NCBI GenBank assembly: GCA_001051155.2 | Contig: JYIP02000007.1 | Coordinates: 3,908,342 to 3,972,341 of the forward strand | Length of the DNA stretch: 64,000 nt | Source of the DNA: Chrysoporthe austroafricana | Taxonomy: Eukaryota > Ascomycota > Sordariomycetes > Diaporthales > Cryphonectriaceae | Direction: 5' to 3' | Part shown: in pieces, positions 23,715 to 33,939 of the stretch | Layout: the number at the start of each line of letters is the position of its first letter | How positions within the stretch are numbered: position 1 is the stretch's first letter | The notes under the pieces: model-generated | Told to the model about the DNA's origin: nothing | The model's input: only the letters and a program-made list of their open reading frames with translations | The model's database searches: none | Translations under genes and position numbers: made by a program

Positions 23715-24430
23715 GTCGATAAGAGAGGGGGAAAGAACGGGAGGGAGAGCCGGGGGTGGGGGGAAAACGGGGGAAAAGGGGGTCGAGCGGTAAGAAGGAA
23801 AGCCGAGCGAGAGAAAAGGAGGGTGAGCGGGAAGGAAGGGGGTGGGGAAGGAGGGGGAGAGGGAGGAGAAAGGGAGGAAGGGGGGGGGGGCGAGCGGGGG
23901 AAAAGGAGAGATAGCGAGAGGAAAAGAGAGAGAGCGGGACGTACGGGCCTTGCGAGGCGAGGAGGAGGATCAGCTCCGTAAGGCTGGCGGTCGCGACCAG
24001 GTATGGATAACGATATAGGGCGGGAGGTGGAGCGGGGAGGGGAGAGAACTCGTCCGGCCTGTTCGGTTTGTAAAGGGGCGTTGTCAGCCTTGTATGCGAG
24101 GCGAGGCTATATAGTTTGCTTTGGTAACTTGTTTATAGAATGCCCTTGTCCGATAGAAGGGCGTCGGCGTTACGGGCGACCTTTTCCGCCGGCGAGTCTA
24201 TAGTCTGTCTGTAGGACCTGTCTGTACCGCTGCCGGAAGGCCTGGGTCGATTACGATTGGGTTTTACCTAGCGCTAGGTTGAGTGGAGGAAAAGGGGAGG
24301 AAAGGGGGAAGAAGAGGAAGAAAAGGAAAGGGAACAGAGAAAGAGGTCGAGAGGGAGAAAGAGGTCGGGCAGGAGGAAGGGCGGAGAGCGGGGAGGAAAG
24401 GGGGAGAATATGGAGGAAAGGGCGTGAAGT
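23715..24430. repeat. Two purine-rich tracts (23715-23935 and 24275-24430)
   Basis: Long G/A stretches on the plus strand (ggaagg, gagagg, ggaaagg units), with almost no pyrimidines over 150-200 bp each. They give Arg/Gly/Glu-rich or Pro/Ser-rich shadow ORFs. Between them (24000-24240) there is no clear gene. Confidence 0.75.
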
Positions 24431-24689
24431 TCTTCAAGATCATCGTGGGCCACTCGCTGTCGCAGACGGGCAGCAAGGTGCTTCCCACCCGTATTTACGT
24501 TATGGTCTCCCGGTCTCGCCACGTAGCATGCCTATTTGCATTTGAAGGGCGGGATATGAAATTGGGATCTTGCATCCGTGTTCCTACATCCCCATCGCCC
24601 GGAACACCCAAGCCGCTGCCGCTATCGGAAACGTAGTCGAGAAAGCAAAAAAAAAGGCTGGATCAGACACAAGAGATCATGGTAATCCT

Positions 24690-25420
24690 AGGCTACGAGC
24701 TCGAGCGGCAACTCGCCTCCTTCTTCTCGCTGGCCGGCTTCGGCTTCTTGGCCCGCGCCTCGTAGTCCCTTCCACGCTCTCCTTGACGGTCTTGGAGTCG
24801 ACGCCCTCGACGTCCGGGAAGGCGGCGCGACGCCGGCCCTGAGTAGCTCGGTGGGGACCTCCTTCTCGTTACCTTGCCGGCAGGCTCTGAAGCGCTATTG
24901 TATAGCGAGCTCGGTATCGGAAGGGACGTAGTTCCAGTCGGGGGAGCGGACCTCCTCTTCGCAGCCCGGCGGTCGTACTTCTAATCCATCCTCTATCGTA
25001 GAATGTCGAGGTATCCCGGCTTAACGCGAGTGGCCTTGAACTCATATAGCTTAAGCTCCTGGGTATCCTTATCGACAAACCACTTCCCGCTATTCAAATC
25101 GTCCGCAACGACGGCCAAAAAATGGGCCCAGGAACGAGCTATTACGTATTTGGTATCGTAATCGCGGCCGAAAAGGATTATCTGACCTCAATAGCCCTTC
25201 GGTCCAGGCGCCAGGTCGACGGCCAAGGTATTGCTACCCCAATCGCGAACGAGAGGAATCCGCCCGGCGTGAGCATAAGCCTTGCGGATAGAGTTCGGGG
25301 GAACCGATTCCTGGCGGGCTATGAGCTTGTTAGGACCATTCGGGCTCGGAGCGGATTTGGAGGACGACGCTTCGCTGCTTGGCTGTCGAAGTCGCGGGGA
25401 CCTTTTCCCTCTTCAGAGTA
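24690..25420 (-). pseudogene. SMI1/KNR4-family (cell-wall synthesis regulator) pseudogene, RIP-damaged
   Basis: Knr4/Smi1 proteins coordinate cell-wall glucan/chitin synthesis with signalling. The minus strand between about 25350 and 25010 reads as the SUKH-superfamily core: KAYAHAGRIPLVRDWGSNTL, DLAPGPKGY*GQIILFGRDY, DTKYVIARSWAHFLAVVADD and ELKLYEFKATRVKPGYLDIL. Stops stand where the family has Trp (GYWGQ; RWRMD) and Gln, all explained by single C/G-to-T/A transitions. The downstream Ser/Pro-rich tail, including a DSKTVKESVEG-like piece, continues only after frame changes. The N-terminal part upstream is not readable. It is probably a duplicate of a functional gene elsewhere. Confidence 0.85.
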
Positions 25421-25479
25421 GGGATCTTGCACTCGATCTGGATCTCCTAGTAGATATGCGACTAATGCCAAAACGTCAC

Positions 25480-25735
25480 GCCCAAATGAGAGAGAAGATG
25501 GGAGATGTCAAGAGGAAGAACCCACGAGCGAAGCTGGGAGAACTCACGAGACAAGATTCAAGATGCCATGAGCGAAGATGGAAGAAGCCACGAGCGAAGC
25601 TGGAAGAAGCCAAGAACGAAGCTGGAAGAAGCCAAGAGCGAAGCTGGAAGAAGCCACGGGCGAAAATGGAAGAAGCCAAGAGCGAAGCTGGGTGAAGCCA
25701 AGAGCGAAGCTGGGAGAACTCACGAGAGAAGATGG
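25480..25735 (+). repeat. ~24-bp minisatellite
   Basis: About ten copies of a unit like gaagaagccaagagcgaagctg, with small variants. It is read through by ORFs with EAGRSQERSWKKP repeats. An adjoining frame (25740-25880, GDAVCTRC… then an acidic Ser-rich stretch) may be a remnant of an unknown gene. Confidence 0.85.
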
Positions 25736-26375
25736 GACGCTGGAAGGCGACGCAGTTTGTACACGGTGTATCGGCGCTCCTGGCTCATCTTCCGCTAAGG
25801 CTAAAGATAGAGCCTCCTCTTCCAGTAGTATCGATATGAACGAGTCCTCGGACGACGAGAGCTACGGCGATAGTAGCTCACATGCTGGAGACGTCTGGAC
25901 GAGTGCCTATACGCCTATGTGTTCGGGACCACCTTGCAAAGCTCAACAAGGACCTACTACGCTGTTTCTGGCGGTGGCAGCGACCCTACTGTGACCTCCT
26001 GTGCGGGACTGAGGTGATGATACGAATACGGCATACCATCGTCCTGCCAAGACGCTTTGGGTTGATAAGAAGGAAGACGGCTCGCGAGAACAGAGAGTGC
26101 GCCGCCAATATATCGTGGCTACACCAGAGACCGCGCGGCGAGCGCCCTCGTGGCGTCTGCGCTCCAGACTCGACCCAATGGGGGGGGCTGCGGGCTCTGG
26201 GGAGCCTCCACAGCTGCGTCTGCTTCCATCTCTGCAAGCTGTCGGCGACGTCTTGAACAGAATGCGCTCTGAGCCTAGCGACGAAGTGCCAATGTCGGGT
26301 GGTTGTTGTTGTGGTGGTGCAGCGCGGAAGATGCCGCGGAAAAGTCCACGTCGCTGTGGCTCGGGAACCAGCCGC

Positions 26376-26738
26376 TCACAGAAGTGGCCGATGTTGCAGA
26401 CGATGGCGTCGCTGGGCATGGCCTCGAGGTGGCGGCCGACGAGGATGTCGCGGCAGCCGGTGGCGGTGACGAAGATCTGGCCGAGCGGGGCGGCCTTGTC
26501 CATGGAGATGACCTGGTAGCCGGCCATGGCGGCCTGGAGGGCGTTGATGGGGTCGACCTTGGTGACGAGGACGCGGGCGCCCATGCCGTGCAGGGCCTCG
26601 GCGCAACCCTTGCCGAGGTCGCCGAAGCCGGCGACGACGGCGATCTTGCCGGCGATGATGACGTCCGTGGCGCGCTTGATGCCGTCGATCAGAGGCTCGC
26701 GGCAGCCGTAGAGGTTGTCGAACTTGGATTTGACGCGC
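26376..26738 (-). pseudogene. S-adenosylhomocysteine hydrolase fragment (central NAD-binding part)
   Basis: Adenosylhomocysteinase splits S-adenosylhomocysteine into adenosine and homocysteine in the methyl cycle. Here only about 120 of ~450 residues are present: [20 protein letters not shown], then the NAD-binding loop [54 protein letters not shown] and [10 protein letters not shown]. The piece has no stop or frameshift. Similarity stops abruptly on both sides. After GHF the sequence is tgtgagcgg, which contains a 5' splice-like GTGAGC, so the right break may be an old exon end. But no DVEID-type continuation follows within 400 bp. On the other side the expected exon is missing. This is a captured exon-sized copy, not a working enzyme gene. 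Confidence 0.85.
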
Positions 26739-26739
26739 G

Positions 26740-27420
26740 AGAATAGGAAGAAGATTCCCCTGGGACTTTGTTGGGTAGGATGGCGATTGGTATACCTGCG
26801 GACGGCTTACTGCGATGAAAATGAGAATTTGTGTGAATACCGCCCTTCCTTTTCGCTGCTGCCGTGACGTCTGCCGTGCCTCTCGAGCTCTGGAGGATAG
26901 TACGTAGGTTTTCTTGGATCGTTCCCCATGGCGATAAACAAGTAACAGTCAGTGTCTTCACCCTCGCCCCCGGGTGGCTAGGGAATCGTAGGGTCTAGAG
27001 AGCCGGCTGCATAAGAAAAGGGGGGGGGGGGGCTTGCTTTATTATGTTTCGAACCCTGTGCTTGTGGAGTCGTGCTGGAAACAGATCATACAAAGGTCGC
27101 GTTCAGCCCAATGACCGGCGCGTGTGTAGAAGAACAGGATTCGTGTATCGTATCGGGAGTGCGCCCACTGGTGATCTCGCGTATAGTGGGGCCCATATCG
27201 GGCGTCGCGATCGCGACGTTCGGCATGAAAAGAGGAGCGAGAGGAAGATGTGGTCTTGCTGGCTCGATAGAAGAACCTATGGTGGTCGCGAACTGGCTGA
27301 GATGGTGCATGACAGCAACGCTGGCCAACACCCCACAAGTTGGCTGGTGGCACACACGCGCATGAGAAGGGGGCTGGGGAAGTGCGAGCTGGCGTGGTAG
27401 TGCGCGGCAGTCTGGTCTGT
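26740..27420. other. Intergenic DNA without a recognised gene
   Basis: Several short frames on both strands overlap (27040-27370), but none has a recognisable motif. A run of G occurs at 27020. Confidence 0.4.
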
Positions 27421-27429
27421 TCTGGCCTG

Positions 27430-28530
27430 TCTATCCGCGAGCCAAAAGGAGGGGGGGAGGAAGGAGGACGGCAACGACAGAGAGGAGGCGTTGTCGGGAG
27501 AGGCGCTGGGAGGCGTGGTTAGCAGAGAAGCCGGGAAGAGCCAGGACGAGGAGCTTACCGGAAGCGTCGAGATAAGAGCTGCCAACACAAGACGAGCTGA
27601 GAGAAACCAACACAAGAGAAGCTGGCAAGTCGAGCTGTCAGGAGGAGGAGCTGGGAGGAGGAGCCGTGCAAGCTGTGCGAGCTGTACGAGCTCTCGGAGC
27701 CGTGCGAAAATGAGGTCTGAGAGGAGGAGATCTGGGAGCTGTGCTGTGGGAGCTCTCGGAGCCGTGCGAGCTGTGCAAGCTGCGAGAGGAGCGGCAGCAG
27801 CTCTGGCAGCTGTGCAAGCTGTGAGAGCTATACGAGCTGTACGGGCTGTACAAGCTCTTGGAGCCGTGGGAGCTGTGCGAAAAGGAGGTTGAGGTCTGGG
27901 AGATCTGGGAGCTGTGGCAGCTGTGCGAGCTGCATAAGCTGTCAGAGCTGCAAGAAGAAGAGGTCTGGGAGGAGGAATGGGACCTGCTCTGGGGGCTGTG
28001 CGAGCTGACTAGCTGTACGAGCTATGCGAGCTGTACGAAGATGAGGTATCCCAGGTCTGGGAGGAGATCGGGGAGATCGGGGAGCTGTGGGAAGATGAGC
28101 TGTGCGAGCTGTGCGAGGAGGAGGTCTGGGAAGAGCTGTGGGAAAGAGAGTGTCAAGAAGGCTGTGGGAGGAAGAGCAAGAGCCTTGGGGGCCGTGGCAG
28201 CAGGACTGCGAGAGGATACAAGGTGATCATGCCTGTTCTAGCCTTACCGGCCGGCACACAGGCAAACAGCCAGCCAGCCAGCCAGCCCGCCAGTCAGCCC
28301 CAGGATATACAGGAGGGAGCGCCCGCGGGGTGTGATGCTGCCCAGGCAGCTGGCTTCAATAAAGGAAGAGCCCACAAAGCATGAGAGGCAGAGGAGGAGC
28401 ATCGACAGCTCAGAGGGATGATCCCATCGCAGGCACGGACTGGTCTGGTCTGCACAGAGGAGGAGCGCGTATATGCCCATACCAGTGCGCGTGATCACGT
28501 ACTTCGGCTATAGTCAGATGTAAGCGGCAA
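27430..28530 (-). repeat. R1 repeat, copy 3 (inverted)
   Basis: On the minus strand this gives ccgaagtacgtgatcacgcgc, gcgctcctcctctgtgcagacc, a ctggctggctg run, ggcaaggctagaac and then agctcctcc blocks down to cacgcctcccagcgcctctcccgac, the same order as copies 1 and 4. Confidence 0.7.
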
Positions 28531-28603
28531 CTGTGGTCGTGAAGGGGACAGCTGTGTGCGGGCCTCGCGTGCTGGCCATCGTCTCCCTTGCCTCCTCGAC
28601 TTC

Positions 28604-28745
28604 GATGCAGCCTTTGCCCAGCATGAACCTTTGACGCACCAGGTACTTGTGCTACCGCAGTGCTCATCACAGCCGAGAGCTCAGGGACCCGCAGGGGGAG
28701 GGAACATCGTGCCAGGAGGTGGCAGCACCATCGGACGAAAGGGGA
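28604..28745 (-). repeat. Dispersed ~140-bp repeat R6, copy 1
   Basis: The reverse complement of 55190-55330. Shared blocks are atggtgctgcc, gctctcggctgt, gcggtagcacaagtacctgg and gtcaaaggtt. An adjoining palindrome-like stretch (gccttgcccatttgggcaaggc, ~29000) has a counterpart near 55076. Confidence 0.75.
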
Positions 28746-29117
28746 GCCTACTCTTTGTGGCCTAGGGAGAAAGGAAGGAGGAGAAGATGATGAAGCATAA
28801 GGGGTGCAGGGCATATCGATTTGGGGTCCAGGGATGTGGGTCCAGGGATGTGATGGGTGCGTGCGGGGTGTGCCATCCTGCTCCTATGGAGCACAAGGCA
28901 AGGCAAGGCCCAGCCTTAAAGGTAAGGTTGTTAGCTGTACGGACTAGGTACGTGACTAGATAGACGCCTCGAGGACATCCCACAGTCACGCGACAGTGCC
29001 TTGCCCATTTGGGCAAGGCGTCATAGCAGACATATTATATATAGTCTGCCATAGCGGTTGTTGGTTGTTTGCTGTCCCTTGCCCTGGTCATCACACAAAA
29101 CCTTCCTCTCTTCCTAG

Positions 29118-29245
29118 TGGCTGGTAGTGCGCTCGGACAAGTGCGCTCGCCCGATCAGACAGTCCAGGCCTCCGTCAGCTATATCAGAGCTTCGTCATTA
29201 CCAGCCATTGGGAGTGGTCATTCCTTTTTCCTAGCACAGGTTATA
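29118..29245 (+). repeat. Dispersed ~115-bp repeat R2, copy 1
   Basis: Same sequence as 63738-63852 (+) and, inverted, 55690-55805. Shared blocks are gtgcgctcgcccgatcagac, cctccgtcagctatatcaga and ccattgggagtggtca. Frames across it are conserved by the DNA repeat only. Confidence 0.8.
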
Positions 29246-29423
29246 AGCACGGCTATCTCGATTATTCCTCTATATTTAAGCCAACGAATGCCAAATTACT
29301 ACTTCAGTAGGTAATAACAAGGCCCTATTCAGTATTTCGAGCCAATCAGATTAGCAAGAACAGCAAAATCAATACTTACCGGTACTGGCCAAAAGCGATC
29401 CTGCAAACGCCTGCTATAATATA

Positions 29424-29482
29424 AGTCGGACCCGGTATTTCCGGACCCCCCCTAGTTCCGGACCCCCCTCCCGGACCACACC
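29424..29482 (+). repeat. Left terminal inverted repeat of the Fot1-like element
   Basis: 59 bp starting agtcggacccgg. It contains internally repeated ttccggaccccc blocks, possible subterminal transposase-binding sites. It is the inverse of 31222-31280. Confidence 0.92.
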
Positions 29483-29574
29483 ACCACTTTAACTACCTCT
29501 ATATACTTAACGTTTTCTCTTTCATTTCTTTTCCAAATAGCTTTATATTTTTACCAGACATCAATATAAACGCA

Positions 29575-31195
29575 ATGAAAACCTATTCCGAAAAAGAAAT
29601 AGCTAAGGCTATTAATGCTATCAGAAATGGCCTATCTATTAAAAAAGCTTCCTCAATTTGGGCTATTCCGAAAATTACTTTTTTCCGCTATCTAGCTAGC
29701 AAACAGCCATATAAAACAGCCTATCAAGCAAACCAGAAATTCTCGACTACCCAAAAAGACTATCTAGCCCAATAGGTTCTTTCTCAAGCTGCTTTAAGCT
29801 TGCTACTAAGCCATTCAGAAATAAGGTTCTTTGCCCAGAAAGTCCTCGAGATTAAAGGAGATTTTCAGCCTCTTAGAAAAGATTGGATTAGAGCTTTTTT
29901 GAAAAGGCATCCAAAGATAGGAACTCTAAGGGCTAGAAGGATATCTTCAGATCGAATTAACGGAATAATAACGGAAATAATTCGGTCTTAATTCTATTTA
30001 TTGGACCTTTCCCGAATTCAAGCTATCAAGCCGGCTAACCGATAGAATATAGACGAAGCTAGGATAATTGAAAATTAAAGAGAGAATAAATTAGTTTTCG
30101 GAAGCTTTTCATTACATTTTATATAGAAAAAGGATTTTGGATCTAAAATCTAGATTTCGTTTATCGAATGCATTTCAGTAACGGGCAGCTATTTTTTTCT
30201 TCTAATTATTTTTAAAAGGAAAACTATATAGCAATAATAGTTTTTATCTCTTTTAGAATTTCTTAAAGGCTAGCAATTCGATATTATAGATAACGGATAG
30301 ATAATAAATATAATAGCATTCGAATAGCTTAAAAAGATTTATATCTCTAATAGCTAGCCAGAAAACTTTTCGGAAGCAAAGCTATTAATTCTAAATAGCT
30401 ATAATAGCTATATAACTAACGAATTTATATAAGAATATTTCCAAAATAATATTTTATTGCTCTATTTGCCTCTTTATATTTCTTATATATTTTAACTTCT
30501 CGACTTAAATATCTTTTCTTTGCTTAAAAGGGCTTATAAAAAGAAAGTTAACTTTCTAAATTAATAAGGCAATTTTACGGTTTTAGGCAAGCAACTTTTT
30601 CTCGAAAATTATTGCCTGGTATAAGAGGAAAGCCTATCTAGCCAGAATATCTAGTCTAGCTAGAAAGCAATAAGTTTATAGCCGATCAGGCTAGCTAAAC
30701 TATTCCTTAACCTTTTTCTTTTCGAGAATATCCGGCAATATATTTCTAAATAATCGGATTCAAATCTAGAGCAATTAATAAGATCTAAACTTATCCCGAA
30801 ATCTAGCCTAAATCAATCAGATATATATTTAACCTTTAGGAAAGCTAAAGATTTATATTATCAGTTGCAAAGCAATCGGTATTATCTTTTTTCTATATTT
30901 GCATAGCGTTTACTTTTCAGAAAGATATGAAAAGCTTAGGACGAGAGAGACTTATTGCTAGCTAAGGCTTTCAAAGAAAATAAAGCTTTAAAAGTACAGA
31001 TTGAAGCATCCAGATTTAAGAAACGAAAGAAGGTCGATATTAGCCCGAATTCCAAGTTTGCTAATATTAGGGCTATATAGAGGGCTCAAAATGCAGTTAA
31101 TTAACAAAAGGATAGTTCAGATAGAAAAAGCGACGTCGATTTACCTATTGCTAAAGAGGAATATATTATAATAGCTGAATAGAAGAAATAAATCG
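29575..31195 (+). pseudogene. Fot1/pogo transposase, multiple stops
   Basis: The frame opens with an ATG and a psq/CENP-B-type helix-turn-helix (KEIAKAINAIRNGLSIKKAS…ITFFRYLA, residues ~7-42). A CENP-B-like second DNA-binding part follows (DWIRAFLKRHP, ~100-110). The first internal stop is at 29773 (CAG-to-TAG type), and reading resumes in the same frame to 29991. DDE-domain remnants follow. NIDEARI stands for the first Asp and ECISVTGSYFFLLIIFK precedes the LLILNSYNSYI block (normally LILDGHSSH). PLYISYIF*LLDLNIFSLLK stands where PPHTSHLLQPLD…FSPLK is usual. The ending matches the truncated copy at 13497-14343. Catalytic residues and frame are lost. Confidence 0.9.
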
Positions 31196-31221
31196 AGAAT
31201 GTATCTAGTTATTTATATAGT

Positions 31222-31280
31222 AGTGTGGTCCGGGAAGGGGGTCCGGAACTAGGAGGGGTCCGGAAATACCGGGTCCGACT
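31222..31280 (-). repeat. Right terminal inverted repeat of the Fot1-like element
   Basis: 59 bp ending ccgggtccgact. The reverse complement differs from the left repeat at about four positions. Confidence 0.92.
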
Positions 31281-31579
31281 TACCCCTTCCTAATTAACTA
31301 ATTTAAAATCCCTAGAAAAAGGATTTAATAACCCTAACAGGCTAGTTTAAAATCCAGCAAAGGATCTAGCATACAGCAAAAACCCAATTCGATAATGCGA
31401 AATAAACGATCTACCGGCAGCCTGGCAACCTGGCTACTTATTTCAGATACGACTTACATATTATCCTCTTTCCTTTCAGCTCTGTTAGTCCTTGCAGGGC
31501 CCAAAGCACGCGCATTCCAGTAACAGTACACATCTCAACCAATACTTGTAACGACACCGAGCCCCTATAACAACGCGTC

Positions 31580-32530
31580 ATGCAAAGATGCGACGACTCT
31601 CAGCAGGGAGGAGCTGCTGAGACTCCTAGCAGAAGCAGAGAAGGGCCAACATGCAGAAAAGCGGCTCCGAGAGGAAGCAGAGGAGGACCTACGAGCAGAA
31701 AAGCGGCGCGCAACGGACAGAGACGAGCAATTTCGACCGACTATACTAAAAGAATATCTCGCAGCCTGCTACAACCTCCTCTTTTCAGAACTGCGCGTGG
31801 AAAGCAACCGGGCTATTACAACCCGGGGTACAATTACCAACCCTTTCCGCAAGCTATGCCCGGCACGCCTAGAGCTATAGTCCGACTTCCTCGATCTGCA
31901 GATACAGACCTTTAACGTACTCCTCGCTACTTTGCCGCCTGAATACCGTGCATTCGAATGCCTGAGCCATATAAAGTGCATTAGCGCTGAGATCGCTAAG
32001 CAGCCTATAGCGAGCGAGAAGGGATTCGAGCGGTTCCAGAATATGGCGGTCGAGAATCGGGTCTCGAGTATTATACAAGTGCTCAAAGGGGCAAAGGATG
32101 CCAGAAACAAGTTCGGCCTCGGAAACGGCCTTATCTTTGAAGGCTACCTTAGTGCTATGAGCGAGGTGCCCGAAGATGTCGCCGCCTGGCAAAGCTTTCC
32201 AGCATTATAACAGGCGCCGAGTTATAAACGAGACCCCAACCGGCTCCGGGTCGATCAGATCTGCGTCTATCGGTCTGGCAGCAACCCAGAGCAGCATACG
32301 ATGATCTATATTATCGAGTACAAGGCCCCTTACAAACTAACCGCTGCTTATTTGCGCGCTGGTTTACGCTCTATGAACATTTATAAGGATGTGGCCAACC
32401 GGGCAAAGATTCCTACCAGAGAATACCCTGACGCGCACTTTCAATATTTTGCGGACAGGCTAACGGCTGCTGCTATCGCCCAAACATATGATTCTATAAT
32501 CGAGGGCGGGCTCGAATATAGTCTTATGTC
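31580..32530 (+). pseudogene. Nuclease-kinase family pseudogene, N-terminal part only
   Basis: A decayed relative of the intact gene at 52557-54827. The upstream DNA is also shared (ttgtaacgacacc… before the start). One extra base just after the ATG shifts the frame. In the corrected frame it reads LSREELLRLLAEAEK, then PEYRAFECLSHIKCISAEIA, LRVDQICVYRSG, MIYIIEYKAPYKL and AQTYDSIIEGGLEYSL. Each lines up with the intact protein, and the nuclease-like Asp and E-x-K residues are kept. In-frame stops occur at the Pro-Trp site after CPARLEL and before QAPSYK. Similarity ends at ~32530, where unrelated GC-rich DNA begins, so the whole kinase-like part is missing. Confidence 0.88.
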
Positions 32531-33109
32531 TATGGTGTGTGTCTGTCCGCTAGAAAGAAGAGGGCCCGTAAGCACAGAAGAGGGCTGTCTGGCGGCTTTG
32601 CGGTATGGAGGGCTGGCGCTCGCCGTGGGTTCTGCGGGCGGAAAGGCGCGGGCGAGGGCAGGGAAGGCAAGAGGGCAGGCCAGCTGCGCGCGCGAAGGCG
32701 CTCGAGGGCCCTCGAAGACCCCTTTCCTCCCTTCTCCTTCCGTTGCCCCCGCTAATATCTCGACACGTAGGAGATGCCCCTCCCCTCACCCAAGTCAGAA
32801 TATCGCAATGTTTGCAGCGGCACCACGTCCAGCCTTAAAACCTTTCTATCCTGCTCGACTTCCATCCTCCTACCCTTCACCTATCAAGCCTGACGAATAG
32901 ATGGAGGACGCCGCCGCCGCCACAGCCAACAGGCCCGAGCACGCTGAACAAGCCGACCCTCCTCAACCCGTCCGGCCCCTCCTGGTGCGCAACGCCTCAA
33001 ACTCTCCTGCGCCGGCCTCCGCCGAACCAGCCTCTCCCCATTACCGCGAGCACCGACAGCAGGATAACCGACGTGATCGCCATTGCTGACCACTTTCCCC
33101 CAAGGCGCT

Positions 33110-33235
33110 GTACCGGCTCGTCGCTCGTTATTATACCCTTCCGCACCCGTCATCCAGTGCGACCCAGCCTTTTGCTCTGGTGTACGGCCGCTGCTCGATA
33201 GTGCCACGGTCCCGTTCTCGAAAGGGGGGGAAGGG
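33110..33235 (+). repeat. Dispersed ~115-bp repeat, copy 2
   Basis: Partner of 15545-15660 in the same orientation. Between 32530 and 33110 only low-complexity frames are seen. A 62-codon ORF at 32901-33089 (Ala/Pro-rich) cannot be supported as a gene. Confidence 0.5.
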
Positions 33236-33389
33236 CAAGGAAGGGGGTATTGAGGCGAACCGGGAGGGGGGCGATTCGGGCGAAGATGCCAACATACCCA
33301 TCTTAGCATAGCATAGCATTGCCGGGGGTGGGTATCGAGCTGGCTATATGTTCTATTATATGCGTATTCCGAATGCGATAACAATGATA

Positions 33390-33790
33390 TCTCGCTGCTT
33401 GCCTGCCTTGCCGCCTTGCTGCCTTGCCGCCTTGCTGCCTTGCTGCCTGCCTTCTCATCCAAGATGCCACGCTGCAGGTACTCGACCGAATACGTTCTGA
33501 ATAACTTTCTCGGATCCTCGACCCACCCCTGTACTTCTTCCCAGGTCCGTCTTAGCCCCTTCGTACCGTCGCCGCCGAAGCGGCTCTTCAGCCGTACATA
33601 GCTGCAAAGGCCCTCGGTAGGTGCCGAATAGCTTTATAGCCCGGTAGCCTCCTTCACAGATATACAGCGCCTTGGACAGCTTCGCCCCGCTCCAGTCTAT
33701 AACCAGCGGCGCATACAAGATATGAGGTGTCCGTGCCGCTGCCAAGCCCGAGGCCACGCTGCCAGAGGGCGGTAGAGGAAGACCTCCTGG
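33390..33790 (-). pseudogene. Fragment of a fungal class I synthetase-like (KMSKS-like) protein, frameshifted
   Basis: The minus strand reads HILYAPLVIDWSGAKLSKAL and ICEGGYRAIKLFGTY, and, after one frame change near 33580, RRTWEEVQGWVEDPRKLFRT and YSVEYLQRG. The AKLSK element with its surroundings recalls a fungal hypothetical family I know with a DWSGAKLSKSLY signature. It resembles the KMSKS loop of class I aminoacyl-tRNA synthetases and nucleotidyltransferases. Only the C-terminal third is here. It runs into a ~10-bp CTTGCTGCC-type minisatellite at 33405-33450. The biochemical function of the family is unproven. Confidence 0.65.
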
Positions 33791-33939
33791 TACGCCTATG
33801 CAGGGCCAGACCGGCCCGTGCCTGCGATAGCATTATCCCTCTGAGCTATCGATGCTCTTCCTCTCCCTCTTACGCTTTGTGGGCTCTTCCTTTGTCGAAG
33901 CCAGCTGTCCTGTCCTGTCCCCGCGCGATCACAGCCGAG

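Larger units (their letters stand above)
29424..31280 (+). mobile_element. Complete pogo/Fot1-like DNA transposon, inactivated
   Basis: 1857 bp, close to the ~1.9 kb of Fot1. It has 59-bp terminal inverted repeats that match at all but a few bases, flanked on both sides by TA (29422-29423 and 31281-31282), the target duplication of the Tc1/mariner-pogo superfamily. One interrupted transposase frame fills the interior. The ends remain GC-rich while the interior is RIP-degraded. Confidence 0.92.

Noticed and set aside
25480..25735. Possible CRISPR-like array
   Set aside because: Units of ~24 bp are directly adjacent without unique spacers: a minisatellite in a eukaryotic genome.
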